DNA of 64,000 bases from an uncultured Propionibacteriaceae bacterium (GCA_938012815.1 CALLVV010000090.1:1-64000), one strand, 5' to 3'. Positions 1 to 8,926 are shown, numbered from the stretch's first letter. Notes: generated from the letters alone by a model not told the origin. Numbers and translations: made by a program.

Positions 1-4
1 CAGG

Positions 5-10
5 TAGGAT
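5..10 (+). promoter_or_regulatory. putative -10 element of metH
   Basis: The hexamer TAGGAT fits the actinobacterial TANNNT -10 pattern and lies 8 nt before the GTG start of metH. There is no purine-rich ribosome binding site in between, so the transcript may be leaderless or nearly so. The -35 region lies outside the window. Confidence 0.4.
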
Positions 11-18
11 GGCCCGCC

Positions 19-3000
19 GTGACCAAACTTCGTGACCTGCTGAACTCCCGTGTCCTCGTGGCCGACGGGGCCATGGGCACCATGCTGCAGGCCCAGGGCG
101 ATCTCGACCTCGAACGCGACTTCCAGGGCCTCGAGGGATGCAACGAGGTCCTGAACCTCACCCGGCCCGATGTGGTCTCGGCAGTGCACCGCGCCTACCT
201 GGAGGCGGGTTCCGACTGCGTGGAGACCAACACTTTCGGCACCAACCTGGCCGCGCTCGCCGAGTACGGCATCGTGGATCGCCTGGCGGAACTGGCCGGG
301 GCCGGGGCGCGTATTGCCCGGGCGACGGCCGATGAGTTCACCGATAAACCGCGTTTCGTCCTCGGCTCGGTGGGTCCCGGGACGAAACTTCCCAGCCTGG
401 GGCACATCGCCTTCGCCGACATCCGTGACGCCTACCAGGCCCAGGTGGAGGCCATGATCGCGGGCGGTGTCGACGCCGTGCAGATCGAGACCTGCCAGGA
501 CCTCCTGCAGGCCAAGGCCGCGGTGATCGCCACGAAACGCGCCCGGTCCAGGCTCGGGGTGGACCTACCGATCCTGGTCAACGTCACCGTCGAGACCACC
601 GGCACCATGCTGCTCGGCTCCGAGATCGGGGCGGCCCGCTCCACCCTGGAGGCCCTCGGCGTCGACGTGATCGGTCTGAACTGCGCCACCGGGCCGGCCG
701 AGATGAGCGAACACCTCAGGTACCTGTCGCGCAACGTGTCCTGTGGCATCGGCGCCATGCCCAACGCGGGCCTGCCCGAACTGACCCCGGAAGGCGCGGT
801 CTACCCGCTCGGTCCCGAGGCGCTGGTGGACGCCTTGGCGACCTTCCTAGACGACTACGGGTTGTGCGTGATCGGCGGGTGCTGCGGAACCACCCCGGCC
901 CACATCCGGCTGCTCGCGGAACGCTTCGGGGGTCGTGAGGTGTGTCCCCGCGAGGTCACGACGGAGCGAACCTGCTCGTCGCTGTACGTGGAGGTGCCGT
1001 TCCACCAGGATCTCAGCTACCTCAACATCGGGGAACGCACCAACGCGAACGGCTCCAAGGCGTTCCGGGAGGCGATGCTGGCCGGGAACACCGACGACTG
1101 CGTGGAGATCGCCAAGGGGCAGGCGCGCGACGGCGCACACGTGCTGGACCTGTGCGTCGACTACGTCGGCCGCGACGGCATCAGCGACATGGAGGAGCTG
1201 GCCGGGAGGCTGTCCACGGCCGTGACCCTGCCGATCGTGCTGGATTCCACCGAACCGCAGGTCCTTCAGGCGGGTCTGGAGAAGCTCGCCGGGCGCTGCG
1301 TGATCAACTCCGTCAACTACGAGGACGGCGACGGCCCCACATCCCGTTTCGCCCGCGTCATGCCGCTGGTGGCGGAACACGGCGCTGCCGTGGTCGCCCT
1401 GACCATCGACGAGGAGGGACAGGCCCGCACCGCCGACTGGAAGCTGCGGGTCGCCTCGCGCCTGATCGACGAGCTGACCGGAACCTGGGGCATGGACATC
1501 GGTGACATCCTCGTCGACTGCCTGACCTTCCCGATCGCCACTGGGCAGGAGGAAACCCGCCGTGACGGCATCGAGACCATCGAGGCGATCCGCGAGTTGA
1601 AGCGCCGCTACCCGGGGGTGCGGACCACGCTCGGGGTCTCGAACGTGTCCTTCGGGCTCAACCCCGCGGCCCGGATGGTGCTGAACTCGGTGTTCCTGCA
1701 CGAATGCGTAGCCGCCGGACTGGACTCGGCCATCGTGCACTCGGCGAAGATCGTCCCGATGGAACGCATCCCCGAGGAGCAGCGGGAAGTGGCCCTCGAC
1801 CTGGTCTGGGACCGCCGCCGCGACGGCTACGACCCGCTGACCCGTTTCCTGGAACTGTTCGAGGGGGTCACCGCCGCCTCCGTGCGGGCATCCCGGGCCG
1901 CCGAACTGGCGGCCCTGCCCCTGGCGGAGCGGCTGAAGCGCCGCATCATCGACGGGGAGGCCAAGGGTCTCGAGGCCGACCTGGACGAGGCCCTGACCGG
2001 GAAGGCGGCCCTCGACATCATCAACGAGGACCTGCTGGCCGGCATGAAGGTGGTCGGTGAACTCTTCGGCTCCGGGCAGATGCAGCTTCCGTTCGTGCTT
2101 CAGTCCGCCGAGGTCATGAAAACTGCCGTCTCCCACCTCGAACCACACATCGACAAAGTCGAGGGCAGCAGCGGGAAGGGCACCTTGGTGCTCGCCACGG
2201 TGCGGGGGGACGTCCACGACATCGGCAAGAATCTCGTCGACATCATCGTCAGCAACAACGGTTACACCGTCATCAACATCGGTATCAAACAACCGATCCA
2301 GGCCATCATCGACGCCGCCGAGACCAACGGGGCCGATGCCATCGGCATGTCGGGCCTGCTGGTGAAGTCCACGCTCGTGATGAAGGACAACCTCGCCGAA
2401 CTGAACCGCCTCGGCCTGGCGGAGAAGTACCCGGTGCTGCTGGGCGGGGCCGCGCTGACCCGAGCCTTCGTGGAACACGACCTCAACGACATGTTCGACG
2501 GGGAGGTTCGCTACGCGAAGGACGCCTTCGAGGGGCTCGCCCTGATGGACGCCGTGATGGCGGTGAAACAGGGAGTGCCGGGCGCGAAACTCCCGGAACC
2601 CAAGAAACGCCGCTACAAGAAGGCCGAAGTGGTGGCGCAGCGGGAGATCGACACCCGCCGCTCCGACGACGTGGAGCGCCGCATCGACGTACCGACGCCG
2701 CCGTTCTGGGGCACCCGGGTGGTCAGGGGACTGCCCATCGCGGACGTGGCCCAGTGGCTCGATCACCGTGCCACCTTCCTGGGCAGGTGGGGGCTCAAAC
2801 CCGTCAAGAATGGCCCGGGCTACGAGGAACTCGTCGCGACGGAGGGCCTGCCACGCCTGCGGATGTGGCTGGACCGTATCACCACTGAACAGCTGGCGAA
2901 CTTCTCCGTGGTCTACGGCTATTTCCCCGTCCACAGCGAGGCAAACACCCTCGTCGTCGGTGACCCCGACGATCCGTCCCGGGAACTGACGCGCCTCGAC

Positions 3001-3492
3001 TTTCCCAGGCAGCGCCGCGATTCCCGGCTCTGCCTGGCAGATTTCTTCCGAGACGCGGACGAGACCCGGGAACTCGGTCCCGACGTGCTGGAGATGCAGC
3101 TCGTGACCATGGGCGCCGAGGTCGCCAGGGGCACCCAGCGCCTGTTCGAGTCCAACCGCTACCGCGAATACCTGGAGCTGCACGGCCTCTCCGTGCAGCT
3201 GACCGAGGCCCTGGCCGAGTTCTGGCACCACCGAGTGCGCATGGAACTGGGTTTCATCTCGGAGGAATCCACGGTGGACGCGGCCATTCACGACCAAGCC
3301 TACCGCGGGTCGCGGTACTCGTTCGGCTATCCGGCGTGCCCGAACATGGAGGACCGGAGGAAGCTCGTGACCCTGCTGAAACCCGAACGCATCGGGGTGG
3401 AGCTCTCCGAGGAGCTACAGCTGCACCCCGAACAGTCCACCGACGCGATGGTGGTGCACCATCCGCAGGCCAAGTACTTCAACGCCAACTGA
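19..3492 (+). CDS. metH: cobalamin-dependent methionine synthase MetH
   Basis: MetH transfers the methyl group of 5-methyltetrahydrofolate to homocysteine through cob(I)alamin, giving methionine and tetrahydrofolate. The 1157 residues carry all four expected modules. The N-terminal homocysteine domain has the zinc cysteines in NCATG and GGCCGT. A pterin-binding domain follows at about residues 330-610. The B12 cap and Rossmann domain has the cobalamin-binding DVHDIGKN motif near residue 731. The C-terminal activation domain has the RYSFGYPACPN motif that binds S-adenosylmethionine for reactivation. The start is GTG; no Shine-Dalgarno is visible and a -10-like TAGGAT sits just upstream. A HAD hydrolase gene follows after 6 nt. 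Confidence 0.97.
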   Translation: MTKLRDLLNSRVLVADGAMGTMLQAQGDLDLERDFQGLEGCNEVLNLTRPDVVSAVHRAYLEAGSDCVETNTFGTNLAALAEYGIVDRLAELAGAGARIARATADEFTDKPRFVLGSVGPGTKLPSLGHIAFADIRDAYQAQVEAMIAGGVDAVQIETCQDLLQAKAAVIATKRARSRLGVDLPILVNVTVETTGTMLLGSEIGAARSTLEALGVDVIGLNCATGPAEMSEHLRYLSRNVSCGIGAMPNAGLPELTPEGAVYPLGPEALVDALATFLDDYGLCVIGGCCGTTPAHIRLLAERFGGREVCPREVTTERTCSSLYVEVPFHQDLSYLNIGERTNANGSKAFREAMLAGNTDDCVEIAKGQARDGAHVLDLCVDYVGRDGISDMEELAGRLSTAVTLPIVLDSTEPQVLQAGLEKLAGRCVINSVNYEDGDGPTSRFARVMPLVAEHGAAVVALTIDEEGQARTADWKLRVASRLIDELTGTWGMDIGDILVDCLTFPIATGQEETRRDGIETIEAIRELKRRYPGVRTTLGVSNVSFGLNPAARMVLNSVFLHECVAAGLDSAIVHSAKIVPMERIPEEQREVALDLVWDRRRDGYDPLTRFLELFEGVTAASVRASRAAELAALPLAERLKRRIIDGEAKGLEADLDEALTGKAALDIINEDLLAGMKVVGELFGSGQMQLPFVLQSAEVMKTAVSHLEPHIDKVEGSSGKGTLVLATVRGDVHDIGKNLVDIIVSNNGYTVINIGIKQPIQAIIDAAETNGADAIGMSGLLVKSTLVMKDNLAELNRLGLAEKYPVLLGGAALTRAFVEHDLNDMFDGEVRYAKDAFEGLALMDAVMAVKQGVPGAKLPEPKKRRYKKAEVVAQREIDTRRSDDVERRIDVPTPPFWGTRVVRGLPIADVAQWLDHRATFLGRWGLKPVKNGPGYEELVATEGLPRLRMWLDRITTEQLANFSVVYGYFPVHSEANTLVVGDPDDPSRELTRLDFPRQRRDSRLCLADFFRDADETRELGPDVLEMQLVTMGAEVARGTQRLFESNRYREYLELHGLSVQLTEALAEFWHHRVRMELGFISEESTVDAAIHDQAYRGSRYSFGYPACPNMEDRRKLVTLLKPERIGVELSEELQLHPEQSTDAMVVHHPQAKYFNAN

Positions 3493-3498
3493 GGAATC

Positions 3499-4164
3499 AT
3501 GGAACAGCGACGACTGCGGGCGGTGCTGTGGGATTTCGACGGCACCCTGGTCGATTCGGAACCGATGTGGATCGAACACGAGAAGGACATGCTCGCCCGG
3601 CACGGCGCATCGTGGCCCGAGGAGCAGTTCAAGACCCAGATCGGGGAGCCCGCGGCCGTCACAGCGCAGCGGATCTCCGAGTCCTGCTCGGGCGCAATCA
3701 CCGTCGCCCAGGCCTACGAGGAACTGCACGCACGGATCTGCGCCCGCTTCGAGGCGGGTGAGATCCCGTTCCTGTCCGGCGCCCGCGAGCTGCTGACCGA
3801 CATCTGCGCCCACGGGGTGCCGTGTGCCATGTACACCTCCAGCAACAAACGGATCATGTCGGTGATCGCGAGGGTGGTGCCCGAGTTCGAGTTCATCGTC
3901 GACGGGGATGACGTGAAAAATCCCAAACCGGATCCGGAGTGGTACCTCCAGGCCATGCGGCGTCTGGGTGTGGGACCGGAGGAGGTCATCATCATCGAGG
4001 ACTCGGTGCCGGGAACCGACGCGGCATCCGCCACGGGAGCAGTGGTCCTGGCCGTGCCGTTGCTGGGTCGTCCCGGGGCGGCACCACGAAGAGTGCTGCG
4101 CGAAGGCGGCCTGACGGGCCTGGATTTCGCAGGCCTGGAGAAGATCTGGAGGGATCAGTGGTGA
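3499..4164 (+). CDS. HAD-superfamily hydrolase, beta-phosphoglucomutase/phosphatase type
   Basis: This 221-residue cytosolic protein has all four HAD motifs: DFDGTLVDS near the N-terminus (nucleophile Asp and acid/base Asp), a TSS motif II near residue 115, the motif III lysine in NPKPDP near residue 138, and EDS near residue 162 for Mg2+ binding. A helical cap lies between motifs I and II, as in subfamily IA phosphatases and phosphomutases. The substrate cannot be read from the sequence. It starts 6 nt after metH and overlaps trmI by 4 nt, so it is probably in the same transcript, though no metabolic link to either neighbour is evident. Confidence 0.85.
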   Translation: MEQRRLRAVLWDFDGTLVDSEPMWIEHEKDMLARHGASWPEEQFKTQIGEPAAVTAQRISESCSGAITVAQAYEELHARICARFEAGEIPFLSGARELLTDICAHGVPCAMYTSSNKRIMSVIARVVPEFEFIVDGDDVKNPKPDPEWYLQAMRRLGVGPEEVIIIEDSVPGTDAASATGAVVLAVPLLGRPGAAPRRVLREGGLTGLDFAGLEKIWRDQW

Positions 4165-5060
4165 ATCTGTCGGGGGTCCGGACCGGGCCGCTCGTGGTGG
4201 GGGAGCGGGTGACGCTGACCGATCCCAAGGGACGCAGGAAATCGGTGGTTCTGAAGGAGGGAGCCGTCTGGCACACCACCAAGGGGGCGGTCAGGCACGA
4301 CGACCTGATCGGCGGTCCCGAGGGCGTGACGGTGCGCTCCGCGGGCGGCACCGAATACCTGGTGCTGCGGCCCCTGCTGAACGAATACATGGTGGCGATG
4401 CCCCGGGAGGCGGCGGTTATCTACCCAAAGGACGCCGCCCAGATCGTGATGTGGGCAGACATCTTTCCCGGGGCCAGGGTCCTGGAGGCGGGGGTCGGTT
4501 CGGGAGCCCTGTCGCTGGCGTTGCTGCGGGCCATCGGTCCCGGCGGGAAACTGCATTCCTACGAACGCAGGCGGCAGTTCGCCGACGTCGCCCACAGGAA
4601 CGTCGGGAACTTCATCGGCGGGGAACACCCCGCGTGGGAACTGACCGTGGGCGACCTGGTGGAGGTGATAGCGGACGAGCCCGTCGATCGCGCCATCCTA
4701 GACATGCTGGCCCCCTGGGAGTGCGTGGCTGCGGTGGGGGAGCGGCTCATCCCGGGTGGGGTGATCTGCTGCTATGTCGCGACGACCACGCAGCTCGGCC
4801 GGGTGATGGACACCTTCCGTGCCCACGGTGGTTTCACCGAACCGACCGCGACCGAGACGACGGTCCGCGACTGGCACGCCGAGGGCCTGGCGATCCGCCC
4901 CGGACACGGCACCTCCGCCCACACCGGTTTCCTGGTGCTCTCCCGCCGCCTCGCTCCCGGGGTCAGCGCACCAATCCGCAAACGACGCCCCGCCCCGGGG
5001 GCTTACGGACCCGACTACCAAGGGCCGCGTCCACTGAACATGCCGGAGTCGGACCGATGA
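4161..5060 (+). CDS. trmI: tRNA (adenine(58)-N1)-methyltransferase TrmI
   Basis: TrmI methylates N1 of A58 in the T-loop of tRNAs using S-adenosylmethionine. The 299-residue protein has the small N-terminal beta domain of the family, then a Rossmann methyltransferase fold with the SAM loop VLEAGVGSGALS near residue 110, and the LDMLAPWE segment that stands for the catalytic-pocket motif. GTG at 4161 is preferred because GGAGGG at 4148-4153 lies 7 nt upstream; a second GTG at 4158 is possible. The start overlaps the end of the HAD gene and the stop overlaps tyrA, implying translational coupling. Confidence 0.92.
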   Translation: MNLSGVRTGPLVVGERVTLTDPKGRRKSVVLKEGAVWHTTKGAVRHDDLIGGPEGVTVRSAGGTEYLVLRPLLNEYMVAMPREAAVIYPKDAAQIVMWADIFPGARVLEAGVGSGALSLALLRAIGPGGKLHSYERRRQFADVAHRNVGNFIGGEHPAWELTVGDLVEVIADEPVDRAILDMLAPWECVAAVGERLIPGGVICCYVATTTQLGRVMDTFRAHGGFTEPTATETTVRDWHAEGLAIRPGHGTSAHTGFLVLSRRLAPGVSAPIRKRRPAPGAYGPDYQGPRPLNMPESDR

Positions 5061-6118
5061 GGGTGAGGATCGTCGGGACCGGGCTGGTCGGTTCCTCACT
5101 CGGGATGGCCCTGACGAGAGCCGGGGCCGATGTCCTGCTGGAGGATCTGAACTCCTCGCACGCCAGGGTCGCCGCCGGTCTGGGGGCGGGACGGGTGGCC
5201 ACGGACGACGAACCGGTCGACACTGTCGTGGTGGCCGCACCCCCGGCGGCGATCGCAGGGGTTGTGACGCGGATGCTGGAACGCCACCCAGAGGCCGTGA
5301 TCACCGATGTCGGATCGGTGAAATCCTCCATTATCCGGGCGGTGACCGCCGCCAGCGACCACCCCGAGCGGTACGTGCCCGGCCATCCGATGGCTGGTTC
5401 CCAGCTCACCGGGCCCCTGACCGCCTCCGCCGACCTGTTCACGGATCGCACCTGGGTGATCACCCCGCAGGCCTGCAACAGCCCCGAGGATGTTGATGTG
5501 GTCCACCGGCTGGCCCGTCTCTGCGGGGCGCGCGTGGTGGAACTTGACGCGGATCTCCACGACGAGGCCGTCGCCCAGGTCAGTCACGTGCCGCACCTGA
5601 TGAGCATCCTCACCGCATCACACCTGCGCGGGGTGCCGGGGGAGAACCTGATTCTGGCGGGGCAGGGCATCCGGGACGTGACGCGCATCGCCGGTTCCGA
5701 TCCGGGACTGTGGCGGCAGATCATCACGACCAATTCCACGGCCATCCGGAGGGAACTGAACGAGGTGGCTGCGGACCTCGAGTACCTGATCGGGGTGCTC
5801 GACCAGGCCGAACCCCTCGAGGCCTTCCTGGCCCTCGGGCAGCACGGCGCCATGGCGTTGCGCGGCAAACACGGGCAGGCGCCGAAGGAACTCGCGGCGG
5901 TCACCGTCGAGATCCCCGACGAGCCACGCGCACTGACCAGTTTGTTCGGCGACGTCGGCGACTTCGGGTTCAACGTGGAGGATTTCGAACTGACCCACGA
6001 CGCAGTCCGAGAGGTGGGCTACCTGTCCATCTCCGTGGAACGCCCCCAGGCGGAACGGTTCCGGGAAGACCTGGAATCGCGCGGCTGGCGGGCCTGGCTG
6101 GACCGGGAGGGAATCTGA
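5057..6118 (+). CDS. tyrA: prephenate dehydrogenase with C-terminal ACT domain
   Basis: The enzyme oxidatively decarboxylates prephenate to 4-hydroxyphenylpyruvate in tyrosine synthesis. The 353-residue protein begins with the dinucleotide-binding motif GTGLVGSSLG, has the DVGSVKSSI and PGHPMAGS motifs typical of TyrA, and a helical dimerisation region. The last 80 or so residues (from about EIPDEPRALTSLF) look like an ACT domain, a common site of tyrosine feedback control. ATG at 5057 overlaps the trmI stop by 4 nt, and its own stop overlaps the cmk start as TGATG. Confidence 0.93.
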   Translation: MRVRIVGTGLVGSSLGMALTRAGADVLLEDLNSSHARVAAGLGAGRVATDDEPVDTVVVAAPPAAIAGVVTRMLERHPEAVITDVGSVKSSIIRAVTAASDHPERYVPGHPMAGSQLTGPLTASADLFTDRTWVITPQACNSPEDVDVVHRLARLCGARVVELDADLHDEAVAQVSHVPHLMSILTASHLRGVPGENLILAGQGIRDVTRIAGSDPGLWRQIITTNSTAIRRELNEVAADLEYLIGVLDQAEPLEAFLALGQHGAMALRGKHGQAPKELAAVTVEIPDEPRALTSLFGDVGDFGFNVEDFELTHDAVREVGYLSISVERPQAERFREDLESRGWRAWLDREGI

Positions 6119-6777
6119 TGGATGAACTGGTGATCGCTTTGGACGGGCCGAGCGGGGTCGGGAAATCCTCGACTGCGAAACTGGTGGCGCAAAAGCTCCG
6201 GCTCGCCTACCTCGACACGGGAGCCATGTACCGGGCCGTGGCCTGTGAGTTCGCCCGGCAGGGTTTGGATCACACCGACGAAACCGGGATCGGGGAACTG
6301 GCGAGAACAGCAGACCTGCGGATGATCACGAACCCGGATGCGCCCCGCGTGTGCATCAATGGCCGCGATGTCACGGAGGAGATCAGGAAACCGGAGATCT
6401 CCGCGATCGTCTCGGCGGTGGCCGTCGTCCCGGAGGTGCGCCGGGTGTTGACCGAGCACATGCGCCGGATCATCGCGGAACACGACCGCCGCATGGTCGT
6501 GGAGGGACGCGACATCACCACGGTGGTGGCCCCCGACGCCGAGGTGCGGGTGCTGCTCACCGCCGACGCGGCGGCACGCATCGGGAGGCGGGCCGCGGAA
6601 TTGGGGGAACGGGCCGATCAGGTCACGGTGACGGATTCGATTCTCAGACGGGACCGCGACGACTCCACGGTCTCCAATTTCACCGAGGCGGCCTGCGGGG
6701 TGAGCGTCATCGACTCCACGCACCTGGGTCTCGACGAGGTCGTGGCGGAGATCCTGAAGTTGGTGCCTGATGCGTGA
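6118..6777 (+). CDS. cmk: (d)CMP kinase
   Basis: Cytidylate kinase phosphorylates CMP and dCMP with ATP. The 219-residue protein begins with a P-loop GPSGVGKSS at about residues 10-18, followed by the nucleotide-monophosphate motif YLDTGAMYRA and the VVEGRDITT segment characteristic of bacterial Cmk. The length is normal for the family. In many Actinobacteria cmk sits directly upstream of der; here the two are separated by the YqfO-like gene and an ABC-F gene on the opposite strand, an apparent insertion into a common gene order. Confidence 0.95.
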   Translation: MDELVIALDGPSGVGKSSTAKLVAQKLRLAYLDTGAMYRAVACEFARQGLDHTDETGIGELARTADLRMITNPDAPRVCINGRDVTEEIRKPEISAIVSAVAVVPEVRRVLTEHMRRIIAEHDRRMVVEGRDITTVVAPDAEVRVLLTADAAARIGRRAAELGERADQVTVTDSILRRDRDDSTVSNFTEAACGVSVIDSTHLGLDEVVAEILKLVPDA

Positions 6778-7099
6778 GCCCCTTGACGTTCTCGTGTTCT
6801 ACGTGCCCGTCCCGGACACCGATCACGTGCTGGACGCCCTTTTCACGGTCGGGGCCGGGCACATCGGAAACTACGACTCATGCGCCTTCGTGGCCTCAGG
6901 GATGGGCCGGTTCCGGCCCCTGGAGGGGGCCGATCCCGCCATCGGGAAGGTGGGTGACCTGGAGATGGTGGCGGAGAACCGGGTGGAGGTCACCTTCCCG
7001 AGAAGCCTGCGCGCCACCGTCGTCACCGCCCTGCGGCGGGCGCACCCCTACGAGGAACCGGCGTTTCACGTCGTGGAGAACGCGGCTCAGGACTGTTGA
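6770..7099 (+). CDS. stand-alone YqfO/NIF3-insert (CutA-like) domain protein
   Basis: This 109-residue protein matches the small ferredoxin-like domain inserted in YqfO/NIF3 metalloproteins. The recognisable signature is AHPYEEPA near the C-terminus, preceded by GAGHIGNYDSCAF and a GMGRFRPLEGADP segment. The metal-binding NIF3 halves that normally flank this domain are absent. It overlaps the end of cmk by 8 nt, so it is probably translated by coupling. Stand-alone copies of the domain exist in other bacteria, but I know of no defined biochemical role; a trimeric ligand- or metal-binding unit like CutA or PII is an inference. Confidence 0.8.
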   Translation: MREPLDVLVFYVPVPDTDHVLDALFTVGAGHIGNYDSCAFVASGMGRFRPLEGADPAIGKVGDLEMVAENRVEVTFPRSLRATVVTALRRAHPYEEPAFHVVENAAQDC

Positions 7100-7176
7100 G
7101 TCCGGGTCAACACCAGTTCCGCCGCGTACAGCACCTCCACTGACCCATCAGGGTTGGAGTTCGGGTGCGGTCGCGG
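7087..7176 (-). other. in-frame open stretch after the ABC-F stop codon
   Basis: Reading on past the TGA stop of the ABC-F gene (7177-7179) in the same frame gives about 29 sense codons before the next stop at 7087-7089. The translated text (ending NPDGSVEVLYAAELVLTRT) is compositionally protein-like. It could be a lost C-terminal extension, a readthrough tail or chance. It overlaps the end of the opposite-strand YqfO-like gene by 13 nt. Confidence 0.2.
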
Positions 7177-8757
7177 TCATGGGACCACACCATCCCGGTC
7201 GTGCAGTTCGCCGTCCCGCGACAACTCCACCACCCGGTCCAGGTGGAGGCGCCCCAGCAGATCGGTGTCGTGACTCACGACCACCAGAGCTCCCGCATAG
7301 GTGGTGAGGCCATCCACCAGGGCATCGACGCTCTCGAGGTCCAGGTTGTTGGTGGGTTCGTCCAGCACCAGCAACTCCACCGGGGGATCGGCGAGCAGCA
7401 CCCGGGCCAGCGCCACCCGGAACCGTTCGCCCCCGGACAGGGCGCCGACGAGACGTTCCGTCACATCTCCGCGCAGCAGGAACCGGGCCAGCCGGGCGCG
7501 GATCTCGTGGGGTGGAGCCGACGGGCAGCCCCGTTTGATGCATTCGATCACCGGGAGGTCAGCGTCCAGCTCGAGGCGTTGGTCCAGAAAACCGATCCGG
7601 CCGGAGGTCGCGTCCCGCACCATTCGGCCGAGCAGGGTTGATTTTCCCACGCCGTTGTCACCGACCAGCCCCAGGCGCATCCCACCGGTGACGTGGATGC
7701 TCTGGTTGGAGCCGATGAGTTCCGCTAGCCCCCTGCCCCGTGTCGATCTCAGCTCTGGGAGATCGACGCTGATCCGTTGCTCGCGGCGAACGGATTTCTC
7801 CGCGGTTCGAAGCGCGTCCCGGGCCTCGTCGACCTTCCGGGCCGCCAGCTTGTTCGCCCGGCTCCGGCGCCCCTCAGCACTCGACTTGGACTCGGGATCG
7901 GACAGCCGCGGACCCTGCCGGATGGTGGTGAACCGTTGCCGGTCCTTGCGGTCCTGGCGGGAGGTGGCCACCTGCACCCGCATCCGCTCCCGCTGCTCGG
8001 CCCGCAGCTTCTGCTCGGCGGTTCTGACGGCCCGCTCGGTGGCCTCCTGCTGGGTTCGCAGCTGCTCCCGGTAGGCATCGAAATTGCCGCCGTGAACGGT
8101 GGCGGTGCCGTCGTGGATCTCCACGATCATCTCCATCAGGCGGAGCAGGGAGACGTCGTGGCTGACCACCACCAGCCCGCCGTGCCAATCACGGACCCAG
8201 TCGTACAGCCTTGCCCGGGCGGTGGCGTCGAGGTTGTTGGTCGGCTCGTCGAGAAGCAGGGTGCGTGCCCCGTCCAGTTCCAGCCCGGCCAGGGCTACCA
8301 GCACCAGTTCTCCTCCCGAGAGGGTTTCGGCCCTGCGGGAGAGCAGGTTCTCGCAGCACAGGCCGGGAACCCTAGCGGCGAGCAGGGCCAGCGAACGGGC
8401 CTCGACGTCCCAGTCGTTCCCCACGATCTCGAAGTCGGATTCTGCGATGCTCCCGGCCTCGATGGCGCGCAGGGCGCGGAGCCTGGCGTCGACCCCGAGG
8501 AGCTGGGCGACGGTGTGTTCGCCGCGTTGCAGGAGGTCCTGCGGCAGCCGAGCGGTCCTGCCGGGAACCGTGATGGTGCCAGCGGTCGGTTGCAGATCCC
8601 CCGCGATCAACCGCAGCAGGGTCGATTTGCCGGAGCCGTTGCGTCCGACGACACCGACCCTGGTCACCGGAATGGTCAGGTCGAGGTCGCGCAGCAGGGG
8701 CGCGGGGGAGTGGTCGAAGGCGTAGGAAACGCCGGAGAAAACGATGGACGAAGGCAT
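7177..8757 (-). CDS. ABC-F family ATPase, probable ribosome-protection type
   Basis: The 526-residue protein has two ABC ATPase domains in one chain and no membrane segments, the ABC-F hallmark. Walker A motifs are GRNGSGKST near residue 40 and GDNGVGKST near residue 350; signature motifs LSGGE and Walker B LLLDEPTNNLD/LVLDEPTNNLD occur in both halves. A long charged, Arg/Gln-rich linker at about residues 210-320 corresponds to the P-site tRNA interaction motif. Family members bind the ribosomal E site and either protect from antibiotics or act in translation. The Arg-rich linker and a candidate leader peptide upstream favour the antibiotic-resistance group, but the drug cannot be inferred. 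Confidence 0.88.
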   Translation of the reverse strand: MPSSIVFSGVSYAFDHSPAPLLRDLDLTIPVTRVGVVGRNGSGKSTLLRLIAGDLQPTAGTITVPGRTARLPQDLLQRGEHTVAQLLGVDARLRALRAIEAGSIAESDFEIVGNDWDVEARSLALLAARVPGLCCENLLSRRAETLSGGELVLVALAGLELDGARTLLLDEPTNNLDATARARLYDWVRDWHGGLVVVSHDVSLLRLMEMIVEIHDGTATVHGGNFDAYREQLRTQQEATERAVRTAEQKLRAEQRERMRVQVATSRQDRKDRQRFTTIRQGPRLSDPESKSSAEGRRSRANKLAARKVDEARDALRTAEKSVRREQRISVDLPELRSTRGRGLAELIGSNQSIHVTGGMRLGLVGDNGVGKSTLLGRMVRDATSGRIGFLDQRLELDADLPVIECIKRGCPSAPPHEIRARLARFLLRGDVTERLVGALSGGERFRVALARVLLADPPVELLVLDEPTNNLDLESVDALVDGLTTYAGALVVVSHDTDLLGRLHLDRVVELSRDGELHDRDGVVP

Positions 8758-8826
8758 GGAGGCTCCCGGGAACGGCTGGATGCGCCGGACCGGAGCGCGG
8801 AACTGGCTCTACGGTGCAGCGCGGGG

Positions 8827-8850
8827 TCAGCGGTGCTGCGAGCCTGTCAT
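8827..8850 (-). CDS. candidate leader peptide MTGSQHR upstream of ABC-F gene
   Basis: A seven-codon reading frame starts with ATG at 8850 and is preceded at 7 nt by the good Shine-Dalgarno AAAGG (8858-8862). It ends 69 nt before the ABC-F start. A potential hairpin (GGCTC/GAGCC and GCAGC/GCTGC, 8805-8844) would be opened by a ribosome translating it. This is the layout of ribosome-mediated attenuators ahead of ABC-F and erm genes. No expression evidence is available. Confidence 0.35.
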   Translation of the reverse strand: MTGSQHR

Positions 8851-8883
8851 TTCCGGGCCTTTCGTCGGGAACGGGACGCCGCC

Positions 8884-8889
8884 AGTGTA
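8884..8889 (-). promoter_or_regulatory. putative -10 element of the ABC-F transcript
   Basis: TACACT on the minus strand matches TANNNT. It would start transcription near 8877, leaving about 120 nt of leader that contains the candidate leader peptide. No good -35 box is visible. Confidence 0.3.
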
Positions 8890-8920
8890 GCGGAACACCA
8901 GAAGTTTGGGGGTGGGCGGC

Positions 8921-8926
8921 TACGAT
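8921..8926 (+). promoter_or_regulatory. putative -10 element of der
   Basis: TACGAT fits the TANNNT pattern 30 nt before the der start and would give a leader of about 25 nt that contains the GGAGG ribosome binding site at 8946-8950. No convincing -35 box is seen. Confidence 0.3.

Noticed and set aside
847..3297. 816-codon minus-strand open frame
   Set aside because: It is antisense to metH, whose product has every expected domain; long antisense frames are common in high-GC DNA, and the translated text is rich in His, Val, Gly and Gln with no recognisable motif.
23..3492. cobalamin riboswitch for metH
   Set aside because: Only 18 bp upstream are in the window, so no leader can be judged.
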